Below are positions 54,844 to 63,816 of a DNA stretch of 64,000 nt, one piece after another (position 1 is the first letter of the stretch; every line of letters starts with the position of its first letter). Where the stretch lies: NCBI GenBank assembly GCA_003285105.1, contig CP030158.1, positions 2,800,664 to 2,864,663 of the forward strand, given 5' to 3'. The notes beneath the pieces are model-generated. The model did not search any database. It was given only the letters and a program-made list of their open reading frames with translations, and was not told where the DNA came from. Made by a program: the position numbers and the translations under genes. The DNA is from Roseithermus sacchariphilus (GTDB lineage: Bacteria; Bacteroidota; Rhodothermia; Rhodothermales; MEBIC09517).

Positions 54844-55067
54844 GGGAGGTCGGGGTCGTTGGAGAGGATGGCGAAGGAACGCGGGGAATCGCGGGGACAG
54901 TATACGGGGCTGCAACGGAAAGTTGTACGTCGCCGGCGGCCGTCCAGGCCGGGAGCCGGGGCACGGCGCCCGGCGGAACAGCCGTCGGCCGCCTTCCGTT
55001 CGACGCGACACCGCCCCGCCGGCGGACGACCCCGCCGGTGCCAGACCGTGATACGGCCCGAGATCCG

Positions 55068-56153
55068 ATGCGCATTGCTCACCTCGACTTTGGCGACCGG
55101 CCGCTCTTCCTGGCCCCGATGGAGGACGTAAGCGATCCCCCGTTTCGCATCCTGTGCAAACGGTACGGGGCGGATATGCTGTACACCGAGTTCATCTCCT
55201 CCGGGGGGCTGGTCTACGACGCCGACGACTCCCACCGGAAGCTCGACATCTACGAGGAGGAGCGGCCCGTCGGCATCCAGATCTTCGGCGGGGAGGTGGA
55301 GCAGGTCCGCGAGGCCACGCGCATCGTGGACGCCGTCGGCCCCGATCTGATCGACATCAACTTCGGCTGCCCGGTCAAGAAGGTCGTCTGCCAGGACGCC
55401 GGGGCCGGCATCCTGCGCAACCTGCCGAAGATGGAAGCCATCACGCGGGCGGTCGTCGAGGAGGCGACGCGGCCGGTCACGGTCAAGACGCGCCTCGGGT
55501 GGGACGACGGCAGCATCCGCATCCTGGAGGTGGCGCGGATGCTGGAGGACTGCGGGGTGCAGGCGCTGGCCGTCCACGCCCGGACGCGCAAGCAGATGTA
55601 CAAGGGGGAGGCGCGATGGCACTGGCTGCGCCGGATCAAGGAGGAGGGGGGCCTGCGCATCCCGCTCATCGGCAACGGGGATGCCACCACGCCGGAGAAG
55701 ATCAAGGCGATGTTCGACGAGACGGGCGTGGATGCGGTGATGATCGGGCGAGGGGCCATCGGCAACCCCTGGATCTTCCGCGACGCGAAGCGCTACATGG
55801 CCACCGGGGAGGTGCCACCGCCGCCCTCGTGGGAGGAACGCCTGGCCGTCGTCTGCGAGCACCTCACGCTCAAGTGCGAGTGGCTGGGCGAGCGCAAGGG
55901 GGTGCTGGAGATGCGGCGGATGTACGGCGGCTACTTCAAGGGCTTTCGCCACGCCAGCCGCCTTCGCATGCTCATCATGGACGAGACGACCCGCCAGGGT
56001 GTTCTGGACGTGCTGCTCAACTTCGACCCGAACGCGCCGGATGTGCAGGTCGCTGTGCCGCGGGCGGTCCGGAAGGCCGTCCCGGCGGCGCTCGGGGCCA
56101 CGCTGCCCACGCCCTCGCGCGTGGCGGAGCGGCCGGCGGCGCTCAACGACTGA
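55068..56153 (+). CDS. dusB: tRNA-dihydrouridine synthase DusB
   Basis: An FMN/NADPH enzyme that reduces uridines in the tRNA D-loop. The 361-residue TIM barrel starts MRIAHLDFGDRPLFLAPMED. Motifs are LYTEFISSGGL, DINFGCPVKKV (catalytic Cys near residue 101), AVHARTRKQMYKG and MIGRGAIGNPWIF, as in DusB. The ATG at 55068 was preferred to an in-frame GTG at 55038. It is followed by an ACP-KAS pair; co-transcription is possible but unproven. Confidence 0.94.
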   Translation: MRIAHLDFGDRPLFLAPMEDVSDPPFRILCKRYGADMLYTEFISSGGLVYDADDSHRKLDIYEEERPVGIQIFGGEVEQVREATRIVDAVGPDLIDINFGCPVKKVVCQDAGAGILRNLPKMEAITRAVVEEATRPVTVKTRLGWDDGSIRILEVARMLEDCGVQALAVHARTRKQMYKGEARWHWLRRIKEEGGLRIPLIGNGDATTPEKIKAMFDETGVDAVMIGRGAIGNPWIFRDAKRYMATGEVPPPPSWEERLAVVCEHLTLKCEWLGERKGVLEMRRMYGGYFKGFRHASRLRMLIMDETTRQGVLDVLLNFDPNAPDVQVAVPRAVRKAVPAALGATLPTPSRVAERPAALND

Positions 56154-56227
56154 TCCGGCGAAACGGTCGGATCGTGATTCGACGGGGGCGTTTCTCCCAC
56201 CACCGCCTGCAAAACCGACGACGGAGT

Positions 56228-56497
56228 ATGCCCGACGCCCTGACGCGCCGGCTGCTGGAGCAGCTGGCCCGCTACACCGAAACCGACCCGGAGGCGATCC
56301 CGCTGGAGGCCTCATTCGAGGACCTGGGGCTGGATTCGATCGACAGCCTCAGCCTGATCGGCGATCTGGAGGATGCGTTCGGCATCAGCATCTCGAACGA
56401 TGAAGCCTACGGGATCACCAGCGTCCGGCAGGCGCTCGAGTTGCTGCGCCGGCGCGTCGACGGCGGGGGGAGCGACGCCGGCGGAGGCGGGGCATGA
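56228..56497 (+). CDS. Acyl carrier protein
   Basis: An 89-residue acyl carrier protein. The phosphopantetheine site is Ser37 in FEDLGLDSIDSLSLIGDLED, with the usual acidic helix II. A Gly-rich C-terminal tail (DGGGSDAGGGGA) is unusual. It overlaps the KAS gene by 4 bases (ATGA), so the two are translationally coupled. It is separate from any visible fab gene cluster, so it may serve a dedicated acyl chain. Confidence 0.93.
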   Translation: MPDALTRRLLEQLARYTETDPEAIPLEASFEDLGLDSIDSLSLIGDLEDAFGISISNDEAYGITSVRQALELLRRRVDGGGSDAGGGGA

Positions 56498-57717
56498 GCA
56501 CGCCGCCGCGCCGGGTGGTCGTCACCGGCCTCGGGGTCTTTGCCGCGCCCGGCCTCGACGTGCCGGCGTTCTGGCAGGCCGTGCGGGGCGGGGAGTCGGC
56601 CATCCGCCCGCTGCGCAGCGTGGACACCGCCGCCCTCCGCTTCCACACCGGAGCCGAGATCGCGGAGTACGACCCGCAGGCGTATTTCGACCGCCGGCAG
56701 CGCGACACCACCGACCGCTTCAGCCAGTTCGCCCTCCTTGCCGCTGCCGAGGCGCTGGCCGACGCCGGGCTGGATGCATCGCCGGAGCGGTCGGCGCGGA
56801 CGGCCGTCGTCACGGGCACGGCGGCCGGGGGGCTGCTCGCGCAGGAGGAGGGCTATGAGCGGATCTACCGGCAGGGCGTCCCGCGGGTGCATCCCCTGAC
56901 GGTGCCGCGGATTATGAGCAGCGCCGGGGCCAGCCACATCGCCATGGCGCACGGCTTCCGCGGGCCGGCGCTGACCGTCTCGACGGCCTGCGCCTCGGCC
57001 ACACACGCCATCGGCCATGCCTTCTGGATGGTCCGCAGCGGCCTGGCCGACGTGGCGGTGGCCGGGGGTAGCGAAGCGCCGTTCACCCCCGGCAACCTCA
57101 TCGCCTGGGACGCGCTGCGCGTCGTGGCCCCGGACACCTGCCGGCCTTTTTCGGTGGATCGGAAGGGCTTGAGCCTGGGGGAGGGGGCGGCGATGCTGGT
57201 GCTGGAGCCGCTGGAGGCCGCCCGCGCCCGCGGGGCGACGGGCTTCGCCGAGGTCGTCGGCTTCGGCATGACGGCCGACGCGGGCCACCTGACGGCCCCG
57301 GATGCCGGCGGGGCGGCCCGGGCCATGCAGGCGGCGCTGGACGACGCGGGGCTGGCGCCCGAGGCCGTCGGCTACGTCAACGCCCACGGCACGGGCACCG
57401 CGGCCAACGATGCGATGGAGGCGCAGGCCCTCCGGCACGTGTTCGGGACCCACGCGGACCGCCTGGCCGTCAGCTCCACGAAGGGCGTCCACGGCCACGC
57501 GCTCGGCGCCGCCGGGGCGCTCGAAGCCGTGGCGACCGTCCTCGCCCTGCGCGACGCCGTGCTGCCGCCCACGGCGAACGTCACCGCCCTCGACCCGGCC
57601 TGCGACCTCGACGTGATCACCGGCGCACCCCGCCCCGCCGAGGTCGACGTGGCGCTGTCCAACTCCTTCGCCTTCGGCGGGCTCAACGCCGTGCTGGCCT
57701 TTCGCCGGATCGGCTAG
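56494..57717 (+). CDS. Beta-ketoacyl-ACP synthase (FabF-like)
   Basis: A 407-residue KAS II-type condensing enzyme. The nucleophile lies in VSTACASATHAIGHA (Cys near residue 166), the two His in NAHGTGTAANDAMEA and STKGVHGHALGAAG, and the C-terminal GGLNAVL glycine loop is present. All three catalytic positions are intact, so it is a true elongase, not a chain-length factor. It is coupled to the ACP gene. Secondary lipid or pigment synthesis is possible; no partner genes confirm it. Confidence 0.92.
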   Translation: MSTPPRRVVVTGLGVFAAPGLDVPAFWQAVRGGESAIRPLRSVDTAALRFHTGAEIAEYDPQAYFDRRQRDTTDRFSQFALLAAAEALADAGLDASPERSARTAVVTGTAAGGLLAQEEGYERIYRQGVPRVHPLTVPRIMSSAGASHIAMAHGFRGPALTVSTACASATHAIGHAFWMVRSGLADVAVAGGSEAPFTPGNLIAWDALRVVAPDTCRPFSVDRKGLSLGEGAAMLVLEPLEAARARGATGFAEVVGFGMTADAGHLTAPDAGGAARAMQAALDDAGLAPEAVGYVNAHGTGTAANDAMEAQALRHVFGTHADRLAVSSTKGVHGHALGAAGALEAVATVLALRDAVLPPTANVTALDPACDLDVITGAPRPAEVDVALSNSFAFGGLNAVLAFRRIG

Positions 57718-58943
57718 GAGGCGGCCGCTTCGTCCGGTTCGTGCCGCAGCCGGTAGAGCAGCACGTCCAGACCGTAGAGCAACAGGCCGACGGTGCCGAA
57801 AAGCGCGAGCGCGACGGCGGGCTGCCAGATGACCAGGCCGCCGAAGAAGCCGAGCACGCCGCCCAGGTACTTGATGTAGTTGAGCTGTTCGTTCGTCGTG
57901 TTCTTGATGAGCTGCTCCAGCTTCCGCTCGTCGTACTGCTGCATGTTCGACGCCACCATGCCGTAGACGTCGAGGTTCTCCACGAAGCCCAGCACGACCC
58001 GCGTGGCCCAGGTTTCGATCTCCTCCGACCGCGCTTCGATCTTCTCCGGGATCTGGTCGAGCAGCGCGTCCAGTTCGTCCAGCGCCGTGTCGACCGAGTG
58101 CGGGAGTTCGTCGACGGCCTTCTCCACGCGCCGCTGGAAGTCGGCCTCGTTGAGGAAGCGATAGACCCGCAGGGCGAGGCCGCTGGCCCCTTCGCCGGCG
58201 TAGGCCTCGATCTTCTGCACGGCGAAGCGCGTCAGCTTCTGCCGCATCGCTTCGGAGCCCAGCATCTCCCGCAGGTATTCGGCCACGAGCCGTTTCAGGT
58301 CGCGCCGGAAGTCGGGGTCTTCGATGACGCTGCGGGTCACGCCGAGGGCCATCTCGCGGTAGCGCGGGATGACGCTGCTCTCCTCGATCTTTTGCTTGAT
58401 GATCTCCTCGTTGATGAGCTCCTCCGAGACGGCCCGGGCCAGGCGGAAGATCACGCGATCGCGCTGGGCCGGGATGAGGCCCTGGCCGAAGATCGGGCGG
58501 CGCTCGCGGGGGTTGAACAGCATCGTGATGGCCAGCCAGTTCGTCAGAAACCCGATCAGTCCGCTGACCGAGACGACGAGCAGCAGGCCTTCCAGCGGCA
58601 GCGTGTAGCCGAAGAGCGTCAGCGAGACGCCGGGGAAATCCCAGACGAACGAGATGCCGAAGAGCAGCAGCAGGCCGAGGGGGACGAGGCGCAGGTAGGG
58701 CAGCACCTTCGCGTGGGCGCCCACGAGCCGGGGCGGTTCGGGGACCTCGGCCCGGCGGGGCGGGCGGGGCGGCAGGTGCCGCCGCAGGTACAGGCTCAGG
58801 AGCGAGCGCAGATCCCGGGCCCGGGCACGTGTCAGCGCCCGGGCGTCGTCGAGCGAGGGGGGCGCATCGGCCGGCGCGGCATCGCCGCCGGCGTGGGGCT
58901 CGGGGCGGGTGTGGGGCGGTGTGTCAGGAGCGTCCAAATCCAA
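57714..58943 (-). CDS. DUF445 family membrane protein
   Basis: A 409-residue protein of the DUF445 family. After a Pro-rich N-terminal segment it has two membrane spans (about 80-140, including GFLTNWLAITMLFNPRERRP), a long helical cytoplasmic or periplasmic domain (about 150-350, GQGLIPAQRDRVIFRLARAV) and a C-terminal membrane hairpin. The role is unknown. It starts with TTG, overlapping the HD-domain gene by 20 bases, and its end overlaps the KAS stop by 4 bases in convergent orientation. The exact start is uncertain. Confidence 0.85.
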   Translation of the reverse strand: MDLDAPDTPPHTRPEPHAGGDAAPADAPPSLDDARALTRARARDLRSLLSLYLRRHLPPRPPRRAEVPEPPRLVGAHAKVLPYLRLVPLGLLLLFGISFVWDFPGVSLTLFGYTLPLEGLLLVVSVSGLIGFLTNWLAITMLFNPRERRPIFGQGLIPAQRDRVIFRLARAVSEELINEEIIKQKIEESSVIPRYREMALGVTRSVIEDPDFRRDLKRLVAEYLREMLGSEAMRQKLTRFAVQKIEAYAGEGASGLALRVYRFLNEADFQRRVEKAVDELPHSVDTALDELDALLDQIPEKIEARSEEIETWATRVVLGFVENLDVYGMVASNMQQYDERKLEQLIKNTTNEQLNYIKYLGGVLGFFGGLVIWQPAVALALFGTVGLLLYGLDVLLYRLRHEPDEAAAS

Positions 58944-59484
58944 GGCGGTCGGCCCGGGCGTGCATGCCCGTGATGACGTTGGCGATGTGCGTATCCAGGT
59001 CGAGGCCCAGCTCCTCGGCGCCCCGCCGGATGTCCTCGCGGCTGACCGCGGCGGCGAAGGCCCGGTCCTTCAGCTTCTTCTTGACGGACTTCGGCGTCAT
59101 GCCCTCCAGCCCGGTGGGGCGGACGTAGGCCACGGCCGTGATGAAGCCGGCGAGTTCGTCGACGGCGAACAGGGTTTTTGCGAGCGTCGTCGTACGGGGC
59201 ACGCCGCTGTAGGTGGCGTGACCGAGGATGGCTTCCAGCATCACCTCCGGGTAGCCCGCCGCCCGCAGCACCTCCACGCCCACGAACGGATGCTCCTCGG
59301 GCGAGGGATGCTTCTCATAGTCCATGTCGTGCAGCAGCCCCGTCATCCGCCACAGCTCCACGTCCTCGCCGAAGGCGTGCGCGTAGTGTTCCATGGCGGC
59401 CTCGACGGCATAGGCATGGCGCCGGAGGCTGTCGGAAGCGGTCCATTCGTGGAAGAGCGCGAGGGCGTCGTCGTAGGAGGGCAT
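58924..59484 (-). CDS. HD-domain phosphohydrolase
   Basis: A 186-residue HD-superfamily protein. The metal-site residues are visible as LRRHAYAVEAAMEHYA, LLHDMDYEKHP (the HD pair), EHPFVGVEVLRAAGYP and LAKTLFAVDELAGF. This small type is usually annotated as a metal-dependent phosphohydrolase with unknown substrate. It overlaps the DUF445 gene, so the two are co-transcribed. It follows mlaD after 87 bases on the same strand. Confidence 0.85.
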   Translation of the reverse strand: MPSYDDALALFHEWTASDSLRRHAYAVEAAMEHYAHAFGEDVELWRMTGLLHDMDYEKHPSPEEHPFVGVEVLRAAGYPEVMLEAILGHATYSGVPRTTTLAKTLFAVDELAGFITAVAYVRPTGLEGMTPKSVKKKLKDRAFAAAVSREDIRRGAEELGLDLDTHIANVITGMHARADRLGFGRS

Positions 59485-59571
59485 GGGTGCAGGGCGATGG
59501 GTGGTGGGCGAGGGGCCACCGGCCGAGGGCGCCGGTTCACCGGGAGCCGGCCGCCCACCGCCGGCGGGATC

Positions 59572-60513
59572 TCAGAACACGTCGATCAGCTTCAGTTCGC
59601 GGAGGTAGCGCCGCGGGTTGCGGCGGACGTCGCGCAGGAGCGTGTTGAGCTCGGTAGCGGCAGAGTCGAGCCGGAGGTAGAGGCCGGGGTCGTTGACGAG
59701 CAGCCCGGCGGTGCCCTGGCCCTGTTCGATGCGCTGGAGGATGGTGTCGAGGCGCATGGTGGTGCGCTCGAGCGAGGCCAGGTTGCGGTTGAGCCCCTCC
59801 AGCGCCGCGTTCAGGTTCGTCACCGCCAGCGCGATCGAGTCGCGGTTCTCGGTGGTCAGCGTGTTCAGCGAGCCCGTGAGGTCGGCGACGTTCTCCAGCG
59901 TCCGGGCCAGGCGCTGCTGCTCCGCGCGGAGCAGCGCCTCCAGGGCCGCGGAAGACCCGCGGATCGACGCCAGCGTGGCGTTCAGTTCGCTGGCCGGATC
60001 CCGGAGGAGCGCGTTGAGCCCATCCAGCGTCGCGTCGGCACCGACGAGGACGCTGTCGACCTGGTCGACGAGGGCGGGCGCGCGTTCGGTGAGGCGCGTC
60101 AGGTCGGCCAGGCCGCCGCCGGTGGGGCGAGCCGGGACGAAGCCGCCGTCGGGGAGGGGCGGGTTGGCCGGCGGGCCGAGGCGCAGCGTGACGTAGACGG
60201 TGCCCAGGACGGACAGCCCCTCGACCTCGGCCGTCGTGCCTTCCGGCACCCCGATGCCGCGGTCGATCTTCATCCACACGCGCACCTGATTGGTCGCCGG
60301 GTCCAGCCGCACGGCGTCCACGCTGCCCACGTTGACGCCGTTGACACGCACGGCACTGCCGCTGGTGAGGCCGCCGGCGTCGGCAAAGGCCGTCTCGAGC
60401 GTGTAGGTGCCGCGAAAGATCGGGATATCCTGAAAGTAGCGGATGCCCACGAAAAAGATGATCGCCGAGACGACGATCACGAGGCCGACTTTCAGTTCGT
60501 TGGAGTATTTCAC
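59572..60513 (-). CDS. mlaD: MlaD-type MCE substrate-binding protein
   Basis: A 313-residue MCE protein of a phospholipid ABC transport system. N-terminal membrane anchor (ELKVGLVIVVSAIIFFVGIR), one MCE domain (about 35-110, GGLTSGSAVRVNGVNVGSVD, EGLSVLGTVYVTLRLG) and a long helical C-terminal region (about 135-300) that is longer than in E. coli MlaD. It begins with GTG. It follows MlaF by 14 bases. The long coiled part may form a tunnel across the periplasm, as in other MCE proteins; this is inference. Confidence 0.9.
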   Translation of the reverse strand: MKYSNELKVGLVIVVSAIIFFVGIRYFQDIPIFRGTYTLETAFADAGGLTSGSAVRVNGVNVGSVDAVRLDPATNQVRVWMKIDRGIGVPEGTTAEVEGLSVLGTVYVTLRLGPPANPPLPDGGFVPARPTGGGLADLTRLTERAPALVDQVDSVLVGADATLDGLNALLRDPASELNATLASIRGSSAALEALLRAEQQRLARTLENVADLTGSLNTLTTENRDSIALAVTNLNAALEGLNRNLASLERTTMRLDTILQRIEQGQGTAGLLVNDPGLYLRLDSAATELNTLLRDVRRNPRRYLRELKLIDVF

Positions 60514-60527
60514 GGGAGCGCGGGGGC

Positions 60528-61295
60528 TTAATACGTATGGGAGGATCGGACGGCCGCCGGGCCGATCTGGTACTCGCTGGCCTTGACGAAGTCGAGCAAC
60601 TCCCGGTCGTTGCTCCGGTGCATCTCCTCGATGGTGCCGGACCAGTGGATGCGGCCGTTGTAGAGGAAGGCGGCCCGGTCTGCGATGACCAGCACCGAGT
60701 GCATGTCGTGCGAGACGACGATGCTGGTCACGTTCAGCTCCGCGGCCAGGTTCTTGATCAGTTCGTTGATGGTGTTGGAGGTCTGCGGGTCGAGGCCGCT
60801 CGTGGGTTCGTCGTAGATGATGTAGCGTGGTTCGAGCGCCACGGCGCGGGCCAGCGCCACGCGCTTCTGCATCCCACCGGAGAGTTCGGACGGCTTCTTC
60901 GGCCCGACGTCCGGGAGTTGTACCATGCTCAGGCAGTGCAGCACACGGTCGCGGATCTCGGCTTCCGAGAGCCGGGTGAAGTGCCGCAGCGGGAAGGCGA
61001 CGTTGTCGAAGGCGTTCATGGAGTCGAACAGTGCGCCGCCCTGAAAGAGCACCCCGAACTGCTGCCGGATCCGACGCAACTCGTTGTAGGAGACGGCGTT
61101 GATGTCCGTGCCGTCGACCAGCACCCGCCCGGCGTCCGGTTCCAGCAGCCCCACGATGTGCTTCATCAACACGCTCTTGCCCGAGCCGGAGCGGCCGATG
61201 ATCGCCATGGTTTCGCCCTCGAGGATCTCGAGCGAAACGTCCGTCAGGACGGGCTTGCCGGAAAAGCTCTTGCTGAGGTGTTCGACCTGGATCAT
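60528..61295 (-). CDS. mlaF: MlaF-type ABC ATPase
   Basis: The ATPase of the lipid transporter, 255 residues. Walker A GRSGSGKSVL (about 36-45), Q-loop QFGVLFQGGALFDSMNAFDN, signature ELSGGMQKRVALARA, Walker B YIIYDEPTSGLDP and H-loop VVSHDMHS are all intact and typical of MlaF. It is preceded by MlaE (28 bases) and followed by MlaD (14 bases): one operon for phospholipid transport between inner and outer membranes. Confidence 0.94.
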   Translation of the reverse strand: MIQVEHLSKSFSGKPVLTDVSLEILEGETMAIIGRSGSGKSVLMKHIVGLLEPDAGRVLVDGTDINAVSYNELRRIRQQFGVLFQGGALFDSMNAFDNVAFPLRHFTRLSEAEIRDRVLHCLSMVQLPDVGPKKPSELSGGMQKRVALARAVALEPRYIIYDEPTSGLDPQTSNTINELIKNLAAELNVTSIVVSHDMHSVLVIADRAAFLYNGRIHWSGTIEEMHRSNDRELLDFVKASEYQIGPAAVRSSHTY

Positions 61296-61323
61296 GAGAC
61301 GAAGGGGTCAGCCGCGGCGGGGT

Positions 61324-62085
61324 TCACAACAGCGTGTAGGCCAGGACGAGGTCGGCCACGAGGATGAAGACGCAGCTAAGGACGGCCGCCTGCGTGGTGC
61401 TCCGCCCGACGCCCTCCGCCCCGCCGGCGGTGAAATAGCCCTTGAAGCAGGCGATCGAGGTGATCAGGAAGCCGAAGACCAGCGATTTGATCACCCCGAA
61501 GACGGGGTCGAACGGCTGGAAGAAGTCGCGGGCGCCCTGCACGAACTCGCCGACCGAGAGGAATCCGCCCAGCTCGGCCACGAGCATCCCGCCGCCGATG
61601 CCGACGAAGCAGGCCAGCACGTAGAGCGCGGGAAACATCAGCACGCCCGCGATCACGCGGGGCAGGATCAGGTAGCCGACCGAGTTGAGCCCCATCACCT
61701 CCAGCGCGTCGATCTGCTCGGTGACCCGCATGGTGCCCAGCTCGGCCGAGATCCGCGCACCCACGCGGCCGGCCAGGATGAAGCCCGTCACCACGGCGCC
61801 CAGCTCCAGGATCATCGACGGCGCAACGATGGAGCCGATGATCGACCGGGGGATAAAAGGGGAGACCAGCTGGTAGGCCGTCTGCACCGTCGTGACGGCC
61901 CCGGAGAAGGCGGCCGCCAGCGCCACGATCGGGATCGAGTCGATCCCGATGCGGACCATTTGCTCGACCAGGTTCGTCCGGTAGCTCCGAAACTCACCCA
62001 CCGAGCGGAAGGCGTGTGCCATCAGCAACACATACCGGCCGAAGGCATCGATGGGCTGGAGGAAACGGGTCAGGGCGTCGGGCAT
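61324..62085 (-). CDS. mlaE: MlaE-type permease
   Basis: The permease of the lipid transporter, 253 residues with about five spans. Conserved MlaE stretches are FSGAVTTVQTAYQL, GSIVAPSMILELGAVVTGFI, LAGRVGARISAELGTMRVTE, QIDALEVMGLNSVGYLILPR and GVGRSTTQAAVLSCVFILVA. It is the first gene of mlaEFD. MlaA, MlaB and MlaC are not nearby, as is usual in non-proteobacterial MCE systems. Confidence 0.94.
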   Translation of the reverse strand: MPDALTRFLQPIDAFGRYVLLMAHAFRSVGEFRSYRTNLVEQMVRIGIDSIPIVALAAAFSGAVTTVQTAYQLVSPFIPRSIIGSIVAPSMILELGAVVTGFILAGRVGARISAELGTMRVTEQIDALEVMGLNSVGYLILPRVIAGVLMFPALYVLACFVGIGGGMLVAELGGFLSVGEFVQGARDFFQPFDPVFGVIKSLVFGFLITSIACFKGYFTAGGAEGVGRSTTQAAVLSCVFILVADLVLAYTLL

Positions 62086-62387
62086 GGGGTACGTTCCATC
62101 GGGAGCCCGGAATCGGCTTCACGGTGTTACGAGCACGTCTAAACGCAGCCGGGGGCGGATTTGATGCAGCCGAACGTGAATATTGCATGATGGCCCGGGA
62201 GCGGCTCCGCCCCGTCCTTCCCGGAACGCGGCCGGCGTCGTTCCATCGCGGCCCCGCTCCCCGGTGCCCCGGTGCCCCCGGTGCCCGGGTGACACCACGG
62301 CGGCACGGCGACGGCGCAGGTTGGTGCGGCCCACCCTGCCGGGGCCTGCCGGCGGGGCGATTCCTTCTGTAATTCAGACTCTGCATC
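62086..62387. other. 302-bp divergent intergenic region (mlaE/radA)
   Basis: The region separates mlaE (minus) and radA (plus). It holds an AT-containing stretch around 62140-62190 that could carry the mla promoter, and four 8-bp GC repeats (62259-62291). I see no RNA gene or conserved ORF. Confidence 0.5.
62259..62291. repeat. Four near-tandem CCCCGGTG units
   Basis: CCCCGGTG at 62259-62266 and 62267-62274, then 62276-62283 after one extra C, then the variant CCCGGGTG at 62284-62291. A short GC-rich repeat, probably slippage-prone. Confidence 0.6.
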
Positions 62388-63752
62388 ATGGCGAAAACCC
62401 GAACCCAGTACACGTGCCAGGTCTGCGGCCACACCTCGCCCCAGTGGATGGGGCGATGCCCGAGCTGCGAGGCCTGGAGTTCGTTCGTCGAGGAAACCCT
62501 GCGGCCCGAAACCCGCCACCGCCCGGCGCAGGTGGATGCCGGACGCCCGACCACCCGCCGCCCCCTGCCGCTGAGCCAGGTCGAGATGCGGGCCGAGACG
62601 CGGCTGCAGACGGCGGTGGGCGAGTTCGACCGGGTGATGGGCGGCGGCATCATGCAGGGCTCGCTGACGCTGATCGCCGGCGACCCCGGCATCGGCAAGA
62701 GCACGCTGATGACCGAGCTGGCGCGCTTCCTGCCGGATCGCACGATCCTCTACGTGACGGGCGAGGAGTCCGCCCGGCAGGTCCGGCTGCGTGCCGAGCG
62801 CCTCGGAGTGACGTCGGACAACCTGCTGCTCCTGGCCGAGACGAACCTCTTCGACATCCTCACGGCCATGCAGGAGGCCGAGCCGCACCTGATCATCGTG
62901 GACTCCATCCAGACCGTGTACCACCCCGAGATGCAGAGCGCGCCCGGCTCGGTCAGCCAGGTGCGGGCGTGTGCGGCGGCGTTGCTGCAGGCCACCAAAG
63001 CCCTCGACGCGCCGACCTTCATCGTCGGGCACGTGACGAAGGAGGGCACCATCGCCGGGCCGCGGGTGCTGGAGCACATGGTCGACACGGTGCTGTACTT
63101 CGAGGGGGACCGGCACCACGCCTTCCGCATCCTGCGCGCTGTCAAGAACCGCTTCGGGTCGACCAACGAGATCGGGGTGTTCGAGATGCGCGAATCCGGG
63201 CTGGAGGAGGTCACCAATCCGAGCGAGATCTTCCTCTCCGAGCGGCGCTATGGCGTCAGCGGGGCGACGGTGGTCTGCTCGATGGAGGGCACGCGTCCGA
63301 TCCTCGTGGAGATCCAGGCGCTCGTCACGCCCACGTCCTACGGGACGCCGCAGCGCAACGCCACCGGCTTCGACGCCCGCCGGCTGCAGATGCTGCTGGC
63401 GGTGCTGGAGAAGCGCGAGGGGCTGCGGCTGTCCACGCACGACGTGTTCGTCAACGTGGCCGGCGGGGTGCGGCTGGACGAGCCGGCGGTGGATCTGGGG
63501 GTGGTCGTGGCCGCCGCTTCGTCCTTCCGGGACGTCCCGGCGGACACGGGGACGGTGCTGATCGGGGAGGTCGGGCTCGGCGGGGAGATCCGCACGGTGA
63601 GCCGGGTGGAGCCACGGCTCAAGGAGGCGGCCAAGCTGGGCTTCGAGCGGGCGCTGGTGCCGGCCACGAACCTCAAGGGCCTCCGCCCGCCCCGGGGCAT
63701 GGAGGTGACGCCGGTGGAGCGCCTGCATCAGGTTCTCGACCTGGTCCTCTGA
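62388..63752 (+). CDS. radA: DNA repair protein RadA
   Basis: RecA-like branch-migration helicase of recombinational repair, 454 residues. N-terminal zinc finger CQVCGHTSPQWMGRCPSCEA (residues 6-25), Walker A GDPGIGKST (about 98-106), the RadA motif KNRFGSTNEIGVF (about 249-261) and a C-terminal Lon-like domain (about 290-454, TGFDARRLQMLLAVLEKREG). The start gives the standard MAKTRTQYTCQVCG N-terminus. It is followed by an ECF sigma gene. Confidence 0.97.
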   Translation: MAKTRTQYTCQVCGHTSPQWMGRCPSCEAWSSFVEETLRPETRHRPAQVDAGRPTTRRPLPLSQVEMRAETRLQTAVGEFDRVMGGGIMQGSLTLIAGDPGIGKSTLMTELARFLPDRTILYVTGEESARQVRLRAERLGVTSDNLLLLAETNLFDILTAMQEAEPHLIIVDSIQTVYHPEMQSAPGSVSQVRACAAALLQATKALDAPTFIVGHVTKEGTIAGPRVLEHMVDTVLYFEGDRHHAFRILRAVKNRFGSTNEIGVFEMRESGLEEVTNPSEIFLSERRYGVSGATVVCSMEGTRPILVEIQALVTPTSYGTPQRNATGFDARRLQMLLAVLEKREGLRLSTHDVFVNVAGGVRLDEPAVDLGVVVAAASSFRDVPADTGTVLIGEVGLGGEIRTVSRVEPRLKEAAKLGFERALVPATNLKGLRPPRGMEVTPVERLHQVLDLVL

Positions 63753-63760
63753 GCCCGTTC

Positions 63761-63775
63761 GGCAAAACTTTTGCC
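63761..63775. promoter_or_regulatory. 15-bp palindrome before the ECF sigma gene
   Basis: GGCAAAA-C-TTTTGCC is a perfect palindrome with a single central base, 42 bases before the sigma-factor start. Too tight to fold as a large terminator; an operator or a terminator tail for radA are both possible. Confidence 0.35.
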
Positions 63776-63816
63776 CCTTCCCGGCAATAAAACCTGCCTC
63801 TGCCTCGTTTCTCCCC

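Noticed and set aside
62259..62291. CRISPR-like repeat array
   Set aside because: Units are 8 bp, GC-only and nearly contiguous without spacers; no cas genes are in the window.
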